Origin: Actinomadura barringtoniae
Lineage (GTDB): Bacteria; Actinomycetota; Actinomycetes; Streptosporangiales; Streptosporangiaceae
Length of the DNA: 64,000 bases
Assembly: GCF_017573505.1 (NCBI RefSeq)
Contig: NZ_JAGEOJ010000001.1
Span: forward strand, 248,001 to 312,000
Direction: 5' to 3'
How positions within the stretch are numbered: the first letter of the stretch is position 1; every line of letters begins with the position of its first letter. Below, one piece after another: positions 29,014-37,789 of this stretch. Made by a program: the position numbers and the translations under genes. The notes beneath the pieces were generated by a model. That model had not been told where the DNA came from and did no database searches. It worked only from the letters and a program-made list of their open reading frames with translations.

Positions 29014-32000
29014 ATGAGCGCGTTCGGGGACGCCAGGCGTTCCCGCCGCCTCCGCAAGGCACTGAAGTCGGCCGCCGAACGCACCGATCCGGCCGAGGCC
29101 CTCGAACTGCTCCGCAAGGCGCGCGCCGACCTGATCGGCAGCCCGCCCGACCCGGACGCCGAGCCGCCGAACGTCTCGGGCGAGCTCCTGACCGGCCTCG
29201 TCGAGGGCAGCCTGGAGCAGCGCTTCTACGGCCTGCTCGCCGAGGCGGACTTCACCGAGCTCGAGCTCGTCGCCGGCCACTCCACGCGCGCGGAGGAAGG
29301 CAGGGCCGTCCCGGCCGACGCCTGGCGCCCGCTCATCGCGGCGCGCGACGCCCGTGGCGAACGCGCCGCCGCGTGCGCGCTGCTCACCCGGCTCTACCCG
29401 ATTCTGGACCCCGCCGACCCGGGCGGCGCCGACGTGGCCGTGGCCCTGGCGCGCCGCCGTACGGTGCCCGACGGCCCGAACGCCCCGGCCGACGAGCTGT
29501 GGGTCTACGCCGAGGCGCTCGGACGCAGCCGGGTCGCGCTGCCCGAGATCGCCGCGCTCGTCGAGAGCGTGCTGCGGGTCGGCTTCGGCACCGACAAGGA
29601 GCGCATCGCGCAGGCGGGCTGGCTCGCGCAGGAGCTGGCGCGCCGCAACGTCGTGTTCCCCCGGCGCGACACCGTCCTCGGGCTGGCCCATCTGGTCGTC
29701 CAGAACGCCATCGACGCCGCGGTCACCGCGCTCACCCGCGCGCACCAGGCCGACCCGCGCGACGAGACCGCGTTCGCCGCGCTGATGGCCGCGCTCCTGC
29801 GCCGCGGCGAGCAGCTGCGGGTCGTCACGCTGATGAACGAGCCCGGACGGCCCGCGTCCCGGCGCATCGACGAGCTGAGCGAGCTCAGCCGCACGCTCGG
29901 CTGGCTCGACGACCCCTCGGCCGCCGGTCCCGTGCCCGCCGACAGCACCCGCCTGAGCCGGCTGACCATCGGCGAGGAGGCGGGCGGCTGGCTCCCGTAC
30001 GCGATCGGGCGGCTGCGGCTGCTGGAGGGCGACACCCGCCAGGCCGCCGCGGCGCTCGGGCCGCTCGCCGAGACCACCGGGACCGACCCGGTCACCTGGC
30101 AGTGGGGCTACCACGCGGCGTGGGCGTGGCTGCTGCTCGGCGACCGCGAGGCCGTCGCGCACTGCTTCTCGCGGGTGTACGGCGGGCCGGGCGGCTGGAC
30201 GGTCGCCTGCCTGCTCCGCGACGCCGACCCCGACCGCGACCTCGGCGGCCAGGTCGTCCGCACGATCGAGACGGCGCCGCCCGCCTTCGCCGCGATCGCG
30301 GCCACCCGGATCGGCCTGGCCGACGGCCGTCGCGAGCCCGGCGAGCCCCCGTGGCAGCCCGGCTCGGGCAGCCTGCCCGAAGACCTCGAAGCGCTGCGGA
30401 CGCTGATGGGCCTGCGCGCCGCGCGCCGCGACGGGCGGCTGGCCGAGACCGTGCGGACGCCGCTGTTCCGGCGCCTGCCCGCGCAGGAACGGCTGATGTG
30501 GACGGGCCTGTCGCTCATGCAGACCGAGCCCGAACGCGGCCGGGAACTGCTGGAGGCAGCGGCGCGCGACCACGGCTACGGCCGGGCCGCCCTCGTTCTG
30601 GCCGCTCTGGACGCAGAGCAGGGACGCTACGGAACGACGATGCACCTGCTCGACAGCCAGGCCATTCCGTTCGGCGCCCCCGGACCGGCCAGCCCGACGG
30701 GACTCGCCGGGCCGAAGCCGCAACTGCTCATCGCGTGGGCGCGGGCGCGCGGCGGCCGTGAACGCGAGGCCGTCGAGATCCTGGAGGGGCTCGCGGCCGA
30801 GGGCAAGCGCGCGGCCGGGTTTCTGCTCGGCCCGCTGCGCATGCGCGAGGCGCTCGCGCTGCGGGCGGCCGGTCAGCCCGCCGAGGCGACCAGGCTGGCC
30901 GAACGGGCGGCGCAGCAGCTCGACGACGCGGTCGACGCCGTTCCCCAGCGGTTCCGGCGGGACGCCCTGTTCATGATGGAGGGCGCCGCCGCGTTCGCGG
31001 GCAAGCGGGTGGAGCCGCGCTCGGCGTTCCTGCCCTCGCTGGGCGACCATCCGTGGGTGGTCTGGGTGCTGGCCATGTCGGCGGTCACCAGCGATCCCGT
31101 GCACGCCGACGTCGGCCTCTACGAGCTGCCGCTGAACGTCCTCGACAAGGTCGGGCGTCCTCCCGCCGAGGTGGTGACCGCGTTCGCCGAGGTCCTCGCG
31201 ACCGCGTGCGTCAGCGCGCAGGAGGCCGACCGCGCCGCGACCCTCACCGACCTGCTCGGCCGACTGGCCGGGCCGCAGGGCCATGGTCACGACATGCCCG
31301 AGGTCCGCGCCGCGTACGAGCTGGCGATCGCCGCGCGCCTGCGGCGCGCGCCCGACGACGGGATCGCGATCGCGCTGCCCGAGGTGCCGAGCAGCACGCA
31401 CCTGGCCCTGGCGACCTCCCTGCACGCACTGCGCAGGGGCGACCCGGCCGAGGCGTCCCGGCTGCTGCGCCAGGCCCCGGTCGCCGACGACGCCGAACGC
31501 CGCATGTGCGCCGCCGTCGCCGACGCGCTCGAAGGCAACGCGGTGGAGGAGGTTCCGGACGGCCTGCCGCCCGAACTGACGCACGCCCTGGAGATCGCGC
31601 AGGCCGCGAGCCTGGTGGAGACCGACCCGGAGCGCTGCGTGCAGCTGGTCTCGGCCGCGCTGGTGTCCCCGGACGCCGCCGTGCCGGTCGCCGCACTGGT
31701 CGACCTGGACCGCGTGCTCCCCATGCTCTGCGCCGTTCCGGCCCGGGACCGCGACCGGTCCGCGGCGCCCTCGCCGCTCGTCGACATCGTCACGCGGCTG
31801 GCCGACTCCCCCGACGCCTCGTTCTCGCCGCTCACACTGGCCCGCTGCGCGACCGCCGTCGGCGCGTTCGCGACCGCCGAACGGCTGTGGTGGCGCGCGC
31901 TCGGCGACGGCGACGGCGTCCCCGAGCAGGCGCGCGGGGAGTTCGCGCGGCTGCTGTGCCACCGCGCCCAGCTGGCCCGCACCGAGGGCGACCGGCGTTC

Positions 32001-32097
32001 CGCCGCCGTGCTGCTCCGGCGGGCCGCGCACGTCGCCGGGGGCGGCCTGCTGGAGAACGCGCCGCCGCTCGAACCGGGGATGGAGGAGAGCGCGTGA
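29014..32097 (+). CDS. 1027-residue helical-repeat (TPR-like) scaffold protein
   Basis: An Ala/Leu/Arg-rich, all-helical protein without membrane segments. Many 34-residue-like helix pairs can be seen, e.g. WGYHAAWAWLLLGDREAVAH and ALAATSLHAL-type stretches, consistent with divergent TPR/SEL1-like superhelices. No catalytic motif was found. A GGGGAG site precedes the ATG at 29014. The stop overlaps the GTG of the next gene by 4 bases. In the context of AAA+, kinase and Hsp70 genes it is best read as a large adaptor or scaffold that gathers clients or partners. I do not recognise a named family. Confidence 0.78.
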   Translation: MSAFGDARRSRRLRKALKSAAERTDPAEALELLRKARADLIGSPPDPDAEPPNVSGELLTGLVEGSLEQRFYGLLAEADFTELELVAGHSTRAEEGRAVPADAWRPLIAARDARGERAAACALLTRLYPILDPADPGGADVAVALARRRTVPDGPNAPADELWVYAEALGRSRVALPEIAALVESVLRVGFGTDKERIAQAGWLAQELARRNVVFPRRDTVLGLAHLVVQNAIDAAVTALTRAHQADPRDETAFAALMAALLRRGEQLRVVTLMNEPGRPASRRIDELSELSRTLGWLDDPSAAGPVPADSTRLSRLTIGEEAGGWLPYAIGRLRLLEGDTRQAAAALGPLAETTGTDPVTWQWGYHAAWAWLLLGDREAVAHCFSRVYGGPGGWTVACLLRDADPDRDLGGQVVRTIETAPPAFAAIAATRIGLADGRREPGEPPWQPGSGSLPEDLEALRTLMGLRAARRDGRLAETVRTPLFRRLPAQERLMWTGLSLMQTEPERGRELLEAAARDHGYGRAALVLAALDAEQGRYGTTMHLLDSQAIPFGAPGPASPTGLAGPKPQLLIAWARARGGREREAVEILEGLAAEGKRAAGFLLGPLRMREALALRAAGQPAEATRLAERAAQQLDDAVDAVPQRFRRDALFMMEGAAAFAGKRVEPRSAFLPSLGDHPWVVWVLAMSAVTSDPVHADVGLYELPLNVLDKVGRPPAEVVTAFAEVLATACVSAQEADRAATLTDLLGRLAGPQGHGHDMPEVRAAYELAIAARLRRAPDDGIAIALPEVPSSTHLALATSLHALRRGDPAEASRLLRQAPVADDAERRMCAAVADALEGNAVEEVPDGLPPELTHALEIAQAASLVETDPERCVQLVSAALVSPDAAVPVAALVDLDRVLPMLCAVPARDRDRSAAPSPLVDIVTRLADSPDASFSPLTLARCATAVGAFATAERLWWRALGDGDGVPEQARGEFARLLCHRAQLARTEGDRRSAAVLLRRAAHVAGGGLLENAPPLEPGMEESA

Positions 32098-33668
32098 GAT
32101 CCGGACCGTCCCACTCCGACCTGACCGAGCTGGCCGACGCCCTCGAACTGGAGATGTGCGTCGAACGGCTCCTCGCGCTGCTGTTCCCCGGCGAGCCCGA
32201 CCGGCTCGAACGCCCCGGCCGCTACGCCGCGCTGGAGAAGGCCGTCTCCGCCGGCGACGACCTGCGCACGGCGCTGCTGAACGGCGATGACGCCGCGGCG
32301 ACCAGGGAATGGCAGCGGGTCCTCGCGCAGGGCGCCAAGGACGTTCAGCTGCACCACACGCTCGCCGTCCTCTACCGGGAACGGGCCCTCACCCAGCGCG
32401 CCGACGCCGAGTACCTGGACGTCGCCACGGTCCTGTGGATCCTGCTGCTGGCCGACCCCCAGTTCCGGGGGGCCGCGCCCGAGATGGACGGCACCCGGAC
32501 CGCCCTGGTCAGGGAGCTGATCGACCTGCACGTCACCCAGGGCTCGCAGGCGCTGGCCTCCGGCCGTCCCGAGGCGGCCCGCCTCCGGATGCGGTGCCTG
32601 GAGGCCTGCCGGTCGGGCCGCGAGGCCATGGTCGACCTGCTGGCCGGCTACAAGATCCCCTATGGCCACCCGGCGGAGAAGGGCAGGCTAGAGGAGATCG
32701 CGACCCTGGTCACGGCCGCCGTGGACGGCTGGTGCACCGAGGTGATCGAGGCCGCCGAACGGCTGACCCGCGACCCCGAGCGCATCGCCAAGCTCCCCAA
32801 GAACGTGGCGATGGACTACGGCGCGGGCATCGAACGCCTGGCGCCGTTCATCGCGCTCGGCGTGCAGTTCCCCAAGGCGCTGTCGCTCGGGCTGCGCTGG
32901 CACAACGACTGGTGCTCGAAGCTGGAGACGGGCACCGACCGCGACCAGCTCAAGAAGGTGGTGGCCTCGGCCCGCGCGTTCGCCGACGAGCTGACGCCGC
33001 TGTGCACCAAGGACGACCCGAAGAGCATCGAGAACCAGGCGATCTCCAAGTACTTCGCGCACCTCGCGCGAAGCTCCGACGAGACCGGCGACCGGATCCG
33101 GAACTGCGAGATCGCCCTGGAATGGAACCCGGGCAACTCCAGCGCGACGATCATCCTCGTCGAGAACTACATCGAGCTCGCGCAGGCGAGCGACGACAAG
33201 GGCAACTTCTCCGAGGCCCTGAAGTACGCGCGCAAGGCCCAGGAGCTGAAGCCCGACATCGTCGGCGTGGACGACTTCGTTCGGGCGATGGAACGGATGG
33301 CCCTGGACGAGGGGACCACCAGGGGCATCCGCAAGGCCGTCGAACTGCTGAAGGCCGACTCCTTCGACGACTCGATCGCCGTGCTGCAGGGCCTGGTCCC
33401 CAAGGCTCCCGAGCTCGTGGAGGAAGTCCGCTTCCTGCAGATGCAGGCCTTCCTCGGACGCGGCATCACCAAGGCGAACGAGATCATCGCCTCCGCCAAC
33501 AACTACGCGACCGCCGCCTTCATGCGGGCGACCGCCTCGGAGCTGGACGCCCCGATCCACGACCTGGAGACGGCCCAGGCGATGGCGACCGAGGCCAAGG
33601 ACCGCAACCACATCTCCGAGCAGCTCACCGCGATCAGAGACGCACGGCACCGGCTCCGCAACATGTGA
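32094..33668 (+). CDS. 524-residue TPR-containing protein
   Basis: Soluble, helical. TPR-like pairs are clearer here than in the preceding protein: AALEKAVSAGDDLRTALLNG early on, GNFSEALKYARKAQELKP near residue 370 and DSFDDSIAVLQGLVPKAPEL near 420. The central part (AGIERLAPFIALGVQFPKAL) is unlike known TPRs. It starts at GTG with a 4-base overlap to the upstream gene, so the two repeat proteins are coupled and perhaps made in equal amounts. It likely works as a co-chaperone-like adaptor; no enzyme motif is visible. A 63-bp A-rich gap without hairpin follows. Confidence 0.78.
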   Translation: MRSGPSHSDLTELADALELEMCVERLLALLFPGEPDRLERPGRYAALEKAVSAGDDLRTALLNGDDAAATREWQRVLAQGAKDVQLHHTLAVLYRERALTQRADAEYLDVATVLWILLLADPQFRGAAPEMDGTRTALVRELIDLHVTQGSQALASGRPEAARLRMRCLEACRSGREAMVDLLAGYKIPYGHPAEKGRLEEIATLVTAAVDGWCTEVIEAAERLTRDPERIAKLPKNVAMDYGAGIERLAPFIALGVQFPKALSLGLRWHNDWCSKLETGTDRDQLKKVVASARAFADELTPLCTKDDPKSIENQAISKYFAHLARSSDETGDRIRNCEIALEWNPGNSSATIILVENYIELAQASDDKGNFSEALKYARKAQELKPDIVGVDDFVRAMERMALDEGTTRGIRKAVELLKADSFDDSIAVLQGLVPKAPELVEEVRFLQMQAFLGRGITKANEIIASANNYATAAFMRATASELDAPIHDLETAQAMATEAKDRNHISEQLTAIRDARHRLRNM

Positions 33669-33731
33669 CCCGGCACGACCAGCAAGCATCAGAAGCAGCG
33701 CCAGAAGAACCAAGAAGAAGACGGGTGGACG

Positions 33732-34187
33732 GTGAAGAAGGACGTACGGCCGAATCCCTTCCACGTGCTCGGGCTCCCCGCCGACGCGGACCGGGAGAGC
33801 ATCGTCGAGCGCGGCCAGGAGCTGTCGGACCTCGCCGAGACCGACGCGGACCGGGACCTGTACCAGTGGGCCGTGGGCGAGCTCGTCCACGACGCGTCCG
33901 CGCGGCGGATGCACGAGCTGCTGGAGGCCCCGGGCGCCGACTACCGCGACGAGCGGTGGGCCAGGTTCGGGCGGCGCTACCGGCGCAACCCCGCCGACCT
34001 GCGGGCGCTGCGCGAGGACGGCACGCTGCGCGCCGCCGACTTCGACCTGAGCGCGGTCATCGGCGTACTGCTGGACTGGTCGCTGGACCCGCCGACGGTG
34101 AACTCCGTGGCGGCCGTCCAGGGCGTCCCCGTCTCACCCGAGCTCGGCGATCCCCCGCTGGAGGTGGCCGATGTCCTCTTCGGCTGA
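33732..34187 (+). CDS. Degenerate J-domain-like protein
   Basis: 151 residues. The N-terminus NPFHVLGLPADADRESIVER fits helix I and the start of helix II of a DnaJ J-domain (xxYxxLGLxxxAxxxEI). The sequence that follows (LYQWAVGELVHDASARRMHE) also resembles the pattern of J helices, but the HPD tripeptide needed to trigger Hsp70 ATP hydrolysis is missing. No Gly/Phe or zinc region follows. Two genes downstream lies an Hsp70 gene, which supports a J-derived role such as docking or regulating that Hsp70. Start GTG at 33732; its end overlaps the next gene by 17 bp. Confidence 0.65.
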   Translation: MKKDVRPNPFHVLGLPADADRESIVERGQELSDLAETDADRDLYQWAVGELVHDASARRMHELLEAPGADYRDERWARFGRRYRRNPADLRALREDGTLRAADFDLSAVIGVLLDWSLDPPTVNSVAAVQGVPVSPELGDPPLEVADVLFG

Positions 34188-34746
34188 AAGTGATGGAGTG
34201 CCCGAGACGCCGTACGGGTGGGACGCGTTCAGCGAACGTGACGCGCCCGACGAGATCGAGCTGCGGTCCCCGGCCATGGAGCTGGCGCAGGTGCTCCAGC
34301 TCCAGCAGTCGGCGCTGAACGCCGAGCGCGGCCGTTCGCGTACGGCGGTGGACGAGGCGCTGGCCGTCGCGTTCGACCAGGCCGAGCTCGTCGCCAAGCT
34401 GGGCTTCTCACTGGCCGACCGGAAGGTCGCGCTGGAGGAGGCCGGGCTCGCCAAGGTCCACGACGAGCTGCGCATCTGGAAGGACGCGATGCTGGACGCG
34501 CTGCGCCGCGGCGGCGTCACCGTCGAGGACCCGACCGGCCGGCCGCACGCCGAGGTCGCCGACCGGATCGAGGTGAGCGACTGGGACCACGACGCGCGCT
34601 TCACCGCCGAGGTCGTGGCGCGCACCGAGGGACCGATCGTGCTGCACAACGGGGCGGTGGTCCGCCCCGGACGAGTGATCATGGGCGCGCCGGCGCCCGC
34701 CGACCAGGACGCCGACCAGAATCGGGAAGAGCGGGAGAAGGCATGA
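34171..34746 (+). CDS. GrpE-like putative nucleotide exchange factor
   Basis: 191 residues. A long helix (~35-115, with FDQAELVAKLGFSLADRKVA) is followed by a small beta-rich end, GGVTVEDPTGRPHAEVADRI then NGAVVRPGRVIMGAP. The last motif closely matches the GrpE beta-domain ending (G..L.GRVLRPA.V.V), and the helix-then-beta order is that of GrpE. The gene has a GGAGG site, overlaps the J-like gene upstream and overlaps the Hsp70 ATG by 4 bases. I infer that it releases ADP from, or otherwise serves, the neighbouring Hsp70. Similarity is moderate, so structure prediction would matter. Confidence 0.68.
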   Translation: MSSSAESDGVPETPYGWDAFSERDAPDEIELRSPAMELAQVLQLQQSALNAERGRSRTAVDEALAVAFDQAELVAKLGFSLADRKVALEEAGLAKVHDELRIWKDAMLDALRRGGVTVEDPTGRPHAEVADRIEVSDWDHDARFTAEVVARTEGPIVLHNGAVVRPGRVIMGAPAPADQDADQNREEREKA

Positions 34747-37322
34747 CACAGGTCGTCAGCAAGGCGGTCGGCATCGACCTCGGCACCACCAACAGCGCGG
34801 TCGCGGTGATGGACCCGGCCGACACCGACATCGTGATCCACCGGGACAAGGACACCAAGGCGCGAACCACGCCGAGCTGCGTCTGGCGCGCGACCGCGGA
34901 CGGCGAGCTGGTGGTCGGGCGCAAGGCCCGCAACCGGCTGGGCCACAAGCCGGAGCCGATCACCTCGGTCAAGCGCCTCATGGGACAGCGCGAGACCGTG
35001 GACCTGGCGGGCGCGCCGATGTCGCCCGAGGAGGTCTCGGCCGCGATCCTCGCCGAGATGAAGCGGCAGATCGAGGAGGACGTGGCGGCCTTCGACTCGC
35101 CCGACACCACCTACAAGGTCGACCGCGCCATCGTCACGGTGCCCGCCTACTTCGACCAGCCGCAGATCGACGCGACCCGGCGGGCCGCCGAGATGGCCGG
35201 GCTGGAGTGCCTGGAGCTGCTGCACGAGCCCACCGCCGCCGCCTCGTACCACTGCTGGCGGACCGGCACCCGCGACGGCGTCTTCCTGGTCTACGACCTG
35301 GGCGGCGGAACGTTCGACGTCAGCGTGGTGCGCTGCACGGCCGGGGTGTACGACGTGCTCGGCATCAGCGGCAACAACCAGCTCGGCGGCGACGACATCG
35401 ACGCCGACTTCGCCCGCCACCTCATGAAGATGCTGCGGGCGCAGGGCGCGGCGCTGGACCTGAACCCGGCCGAGAACCCGGCGGACCGGATGCTGTTCAA
35501 CGAGATCAAGGGACTCGCCGAGACCGTCAAGATCGGGCTGTCGAGCTCGCCCGAGTACATGTGGCGCGACGGCGGCCGGGTCCAGGACCAGGCGGGCGAG
35601 CCGATCCGCATCGAGGCCGAGATCGAGCGGTCCGAGCTGGACGCCGTCGTGCGGCCGCTGGTCGAGCGGACCCTGTCGTACTGCCACGAGGCTCTGGAGG
35701 CGGCCGGGAAGAAGGGCATCACGCTCGCCGACGTCGACGAGGTGATCCTGGCGGGCGGCTCCACGCACATCCCGCTCGTCCAGGAGATGGTGAAGGCCGA
35801 GCTGTGCGCGGGCGCCAAGTGCGACGAGCCGGTCTACCAGCAGGTGGACACGGTGGTCGCGATGGGCGCCGCGATCCGCGCGGCCGTGTCGGGCGGCCTC
35901 GCCGTGCAGGACGAGCGCGAGAGCGTGCGCGTCTCGTTCCGCGGTACGAGCGCGAGCGGGCGCTCCACCGCGCACGTCGGCGGAACGGTCGAGGCGATCG
36001 ACGGCGGCGTCGACCTCGCGGGCGCCTACGTGCGGCTCACCACCCCGGACGGGTCCGACGAGGAGATCGACCTCGGCTCCGGCGGCACTTTCTCCTTCAC
36101 CGGCATCCCGCTGGAGCCGGGCGTGGAGACGATGCTCGACTTCGAGGTGTTCGACGCGAGCGGTCAGCTGCTGGCGACCGCCGGTCGCTCGGTCACCCAC
36201 AGCAGCGAGGCGGCGAGCCGGCTGCCCGGCCCGAGCAACACCGCGGTCTGCCCGAAGCCGATCCTGCTGGAGGTCTCCCAGGGCGGCGAGACCCGCCGCC
36301 GGACGCTGATCGCCGAGCTGCAGGAGCTGCCGACCAGCGCCGAGTTCGTCTTCAGCCACCCCGGCGACACCGAGCTGCTGCTCCTGCCGATCTACCAGAA
36401 GAGCCGCAACATCCAGGTGATCCGCGTGAACGTGGACTCCTCGACGCCGCGCGGCACGCCCATCCACCTGGACGTCCAGATGGACAAGTTCTCGCTGCTG
36501 ACGGCCCGGGGCACGATCGGCGAGCAGACCTTCGAGTTCGAGGTGGAGGCGCCGCCGGACCGGGAGCTGCCGACGGGTCAGGAGGTGACCGAGCTGACCG
36601 GGCGGTTCACCGAGGCCGCCGCCTATCTGCCGGCGGGCCGCCGCTCCCCGATCCAGATCAAGTTCGAGGTGGCGCGCGAGGCGTTCGAGCGCAAGCAGGC
36701 CGACGGCGACGTCAAGGGCGCGGTGCACGAGTTCGAGCAGATGGAGGAGCTGGCCGCCTCGATCGAACGGAACGCGACGCCGCTCCAGCCGCCCAAGCCC
36801 GACTTCGACCAGATCGTCGAGGACTGCAACCAGATCAACGAGGCGCTGCGCGGCGCCGAGGGCGGGCACGACCCGCAGGAGCTGGCCCGGTCGATCGAGG
36901 CGCAGCGAGTGCAGGGCGAGAAGGCGTTCCGCGAGGGCGACCAGTCGGCCTATTCCGAGGCCATCCAGCACCTCATGAGCTACCGCGACCACCTGATCGA
37001 CAAGCTGCGCAGCGGTCCCGCCCCCGACATCACCCCCGAGCAGGCCGCGTACGCCACGGTCCAGGTCGCGCAGGAGGAGGCCGACACCGTACGGCAGCTC
37101 GCCGTCGCCGAGGGCCGCGACGACCTGCGCGTCCAGGTGGACACGATCAGGCGGGAGCTCGACGAGCTCGGGCAGCAGGCGTTCGATGATCCCCGCCGCG
37201 TGCTGCAGCGCGGCCAGGCCGCGCGCCAGGAGCTGGAGCGGATCAAGCACCTGGTGCGGGCGCCCGTCGGCGGCGGCGGCAAGCTGGTCGACGACCACTC
37301 GCAGCGCCGGGACCGCCGATGA
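34743..37322 (+). CDS. Divergent Hsp70 with an inserted beta-sandwich domain
   Basis: 859 residues, longer than DnaK (~620). The nucleotide-binding domain is complete: KAVGIDLGTTNSAVAV, VYDLGGGTFDVSVV and VILAGGSTHIPLVQ, ending near 385. Residues ~395-490 form an extra unit (GGTVEAIDGGVDLAGAYVRL ... GGTFSFTGIPL) resembling a carboxypeptidase-regulatory-like or transthyretin-like beta-sandwich. A substrate-domain-like beta region follows (~500-640), then ~200 residues of helices. The hydrophobic interdomain linker typical of DnaK is not obvious. The ATG overlaps the GrpE-like stop; its own TGA overlaps the zinc-ribbon gene. It is clearly not the housekeeping DnaK. Confidence 0.92.
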   Translation: MTQVVSKAVGIDLGTTNSAVAVMDPADTDIVIHRDKDTKARTTPSCVWRATADGELVVGRKARNRLGHKPEPITSVKRLMGQRETVDLAGAPMSPEEVSAAILAEMKRQIEEDVAAFDSPDTTYKVDRAIVTVPAYFDQPQIDATRRAAEMAGLECLELLHEPTAAASYHCWRTGTRDGVFLVYDLGGGTFDVSVVRCTAGVYDVLGISGNNQLGGDDIDADFARHLMKMLRAQGAALDLNPAENPADRMLFNEIKGLAETVKIGLSSSPEYMWRDGGRVQDQAGEPIRIEAEIERSELDAVVRPLVERTLSYCHEALEAAGKKGITLADVDEVILAGGSTHIPLVQEMVKAELCAGAKCDEPVYQQVDTVVAMGAAIRAAVSGGLAVQDERESVRVSFRGTSASGRSTAHVGGTVEAIDGGVDLAGAYVRLTTPDGSDEEIDLGSGGTFSFTGIPLEPGVETMLDFEVFDASGQLLATAGRSVTHSSEAASRLPGPSNTAVCPKPILLEVSQGGETRRRTLIAELQELPTSAEFVFSHPGDTELLLLPIYQKSRNIQVIRVNVDSSTPRGTPIHLDVQMDKFSLLTARGTIGEQTFEFEVEAPPDRELPTGQEVTELTGRFTEAAAYLPAGRRSPIQIKFEVAREAFERKQADGDVKGAVHEFEQMEELAASIERNATPLQPPKPDFDQIVEDCNQINEALRGAEGGHDPQELARSIEAQRVQGEKAFREGDQSAYSEAIQHLMSYRDHLIDKLRSGPAPDITPEQAAYATVQVAQEEADTVRQLAVAEGRDDLRVQVDTIRRELDELGQQAFDDPRRVLQRGQAARQELERIKHLVRAPVGGGGKLVDDHSQRRDRR

Positions 37323-37789
37323 TCAGGTGCCCGATGCCGCGCTGCCGCGAGGACAACCCGTTCGACGCCGACGACTGCGCCCGGTGCGGGGTGCCGCTGC
37401 GCGGCTTCGCGCGGCTGTCGGCCTACCCGGCGTACCTGTTCAACCGGGGGCTCGCGGCCGCCAGGGAGGACCGGCTCGCCGAGGCACGCGGCTACTTCGC
37501 CGCGGTGGTGCACTGGTGCCCGACCGACAACGAGGCGCGCAACGCGCTGGCGCTCGCCGAGCACCGTCTCGGGAACGCCGACGAGGCGCGTCGCAACTGG
37601 GAGGCGGTGCGGGCGCGCAGGGCCGGCGACCGCCTCTCCGGTCTCGGGCTCAGTCTGGCGAGCCCGGATCCCGGTCCTGGTCCGGGTGCTGGTCCGGGCG
37701 CTGATCCCGATCCTGATCCCGGCCCCGGCCCCGGCCCCGGTCCTGATCCGGGTCCGCCGGCCGATCGTCCTGCTCCAGATCCCGGATGA
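37319..37789 (+). CDS. Zinc-ribbon plus TPR protein with Pro/Gly/Asp tail
   Basis: 156 residues. The N-terminus MIRCPMPRCREDNPFDADDC ARC carries two CxxxxC/CxxC pairs, a zinc ribbon. Residues ~35-105 hold two TPR-like helix pairs (LFNRGLAAAREDRLAEARGY). The last ~45 residues are almost only Pro, Gly, Asp and Ala. ATG overlaps the Hsp70 stop by 4 bases and it is the last gene of the operon. Its low-complexity 3' end lies antisense to the 3' end of the CHAT gene for 140 bp, so the two convergent transcripts are complementary there. It may be a small adaptor; function unknown. Confidence 0.8.
   Translation: MIRCPMPRCREDNPFDADDCARCGVPLRGFARLSAYPAYLFNRGLAAAREDRLAEARGYFAAVVHWCPTDNEARNALALAEHRLGNADEARRNWEAVRARRAGDRLSGLGLSLASPDPGPGPGAGPGADPDPDPGPGPGPGPDPGPPADRPAPDPG

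Noticed and set aside
29014..32097. STAND/NLR ATPase in the large helical-repeat protein
   Set aside because: No Walker A or B motif was found by reading the whole sequence; only helical repeats are seen.
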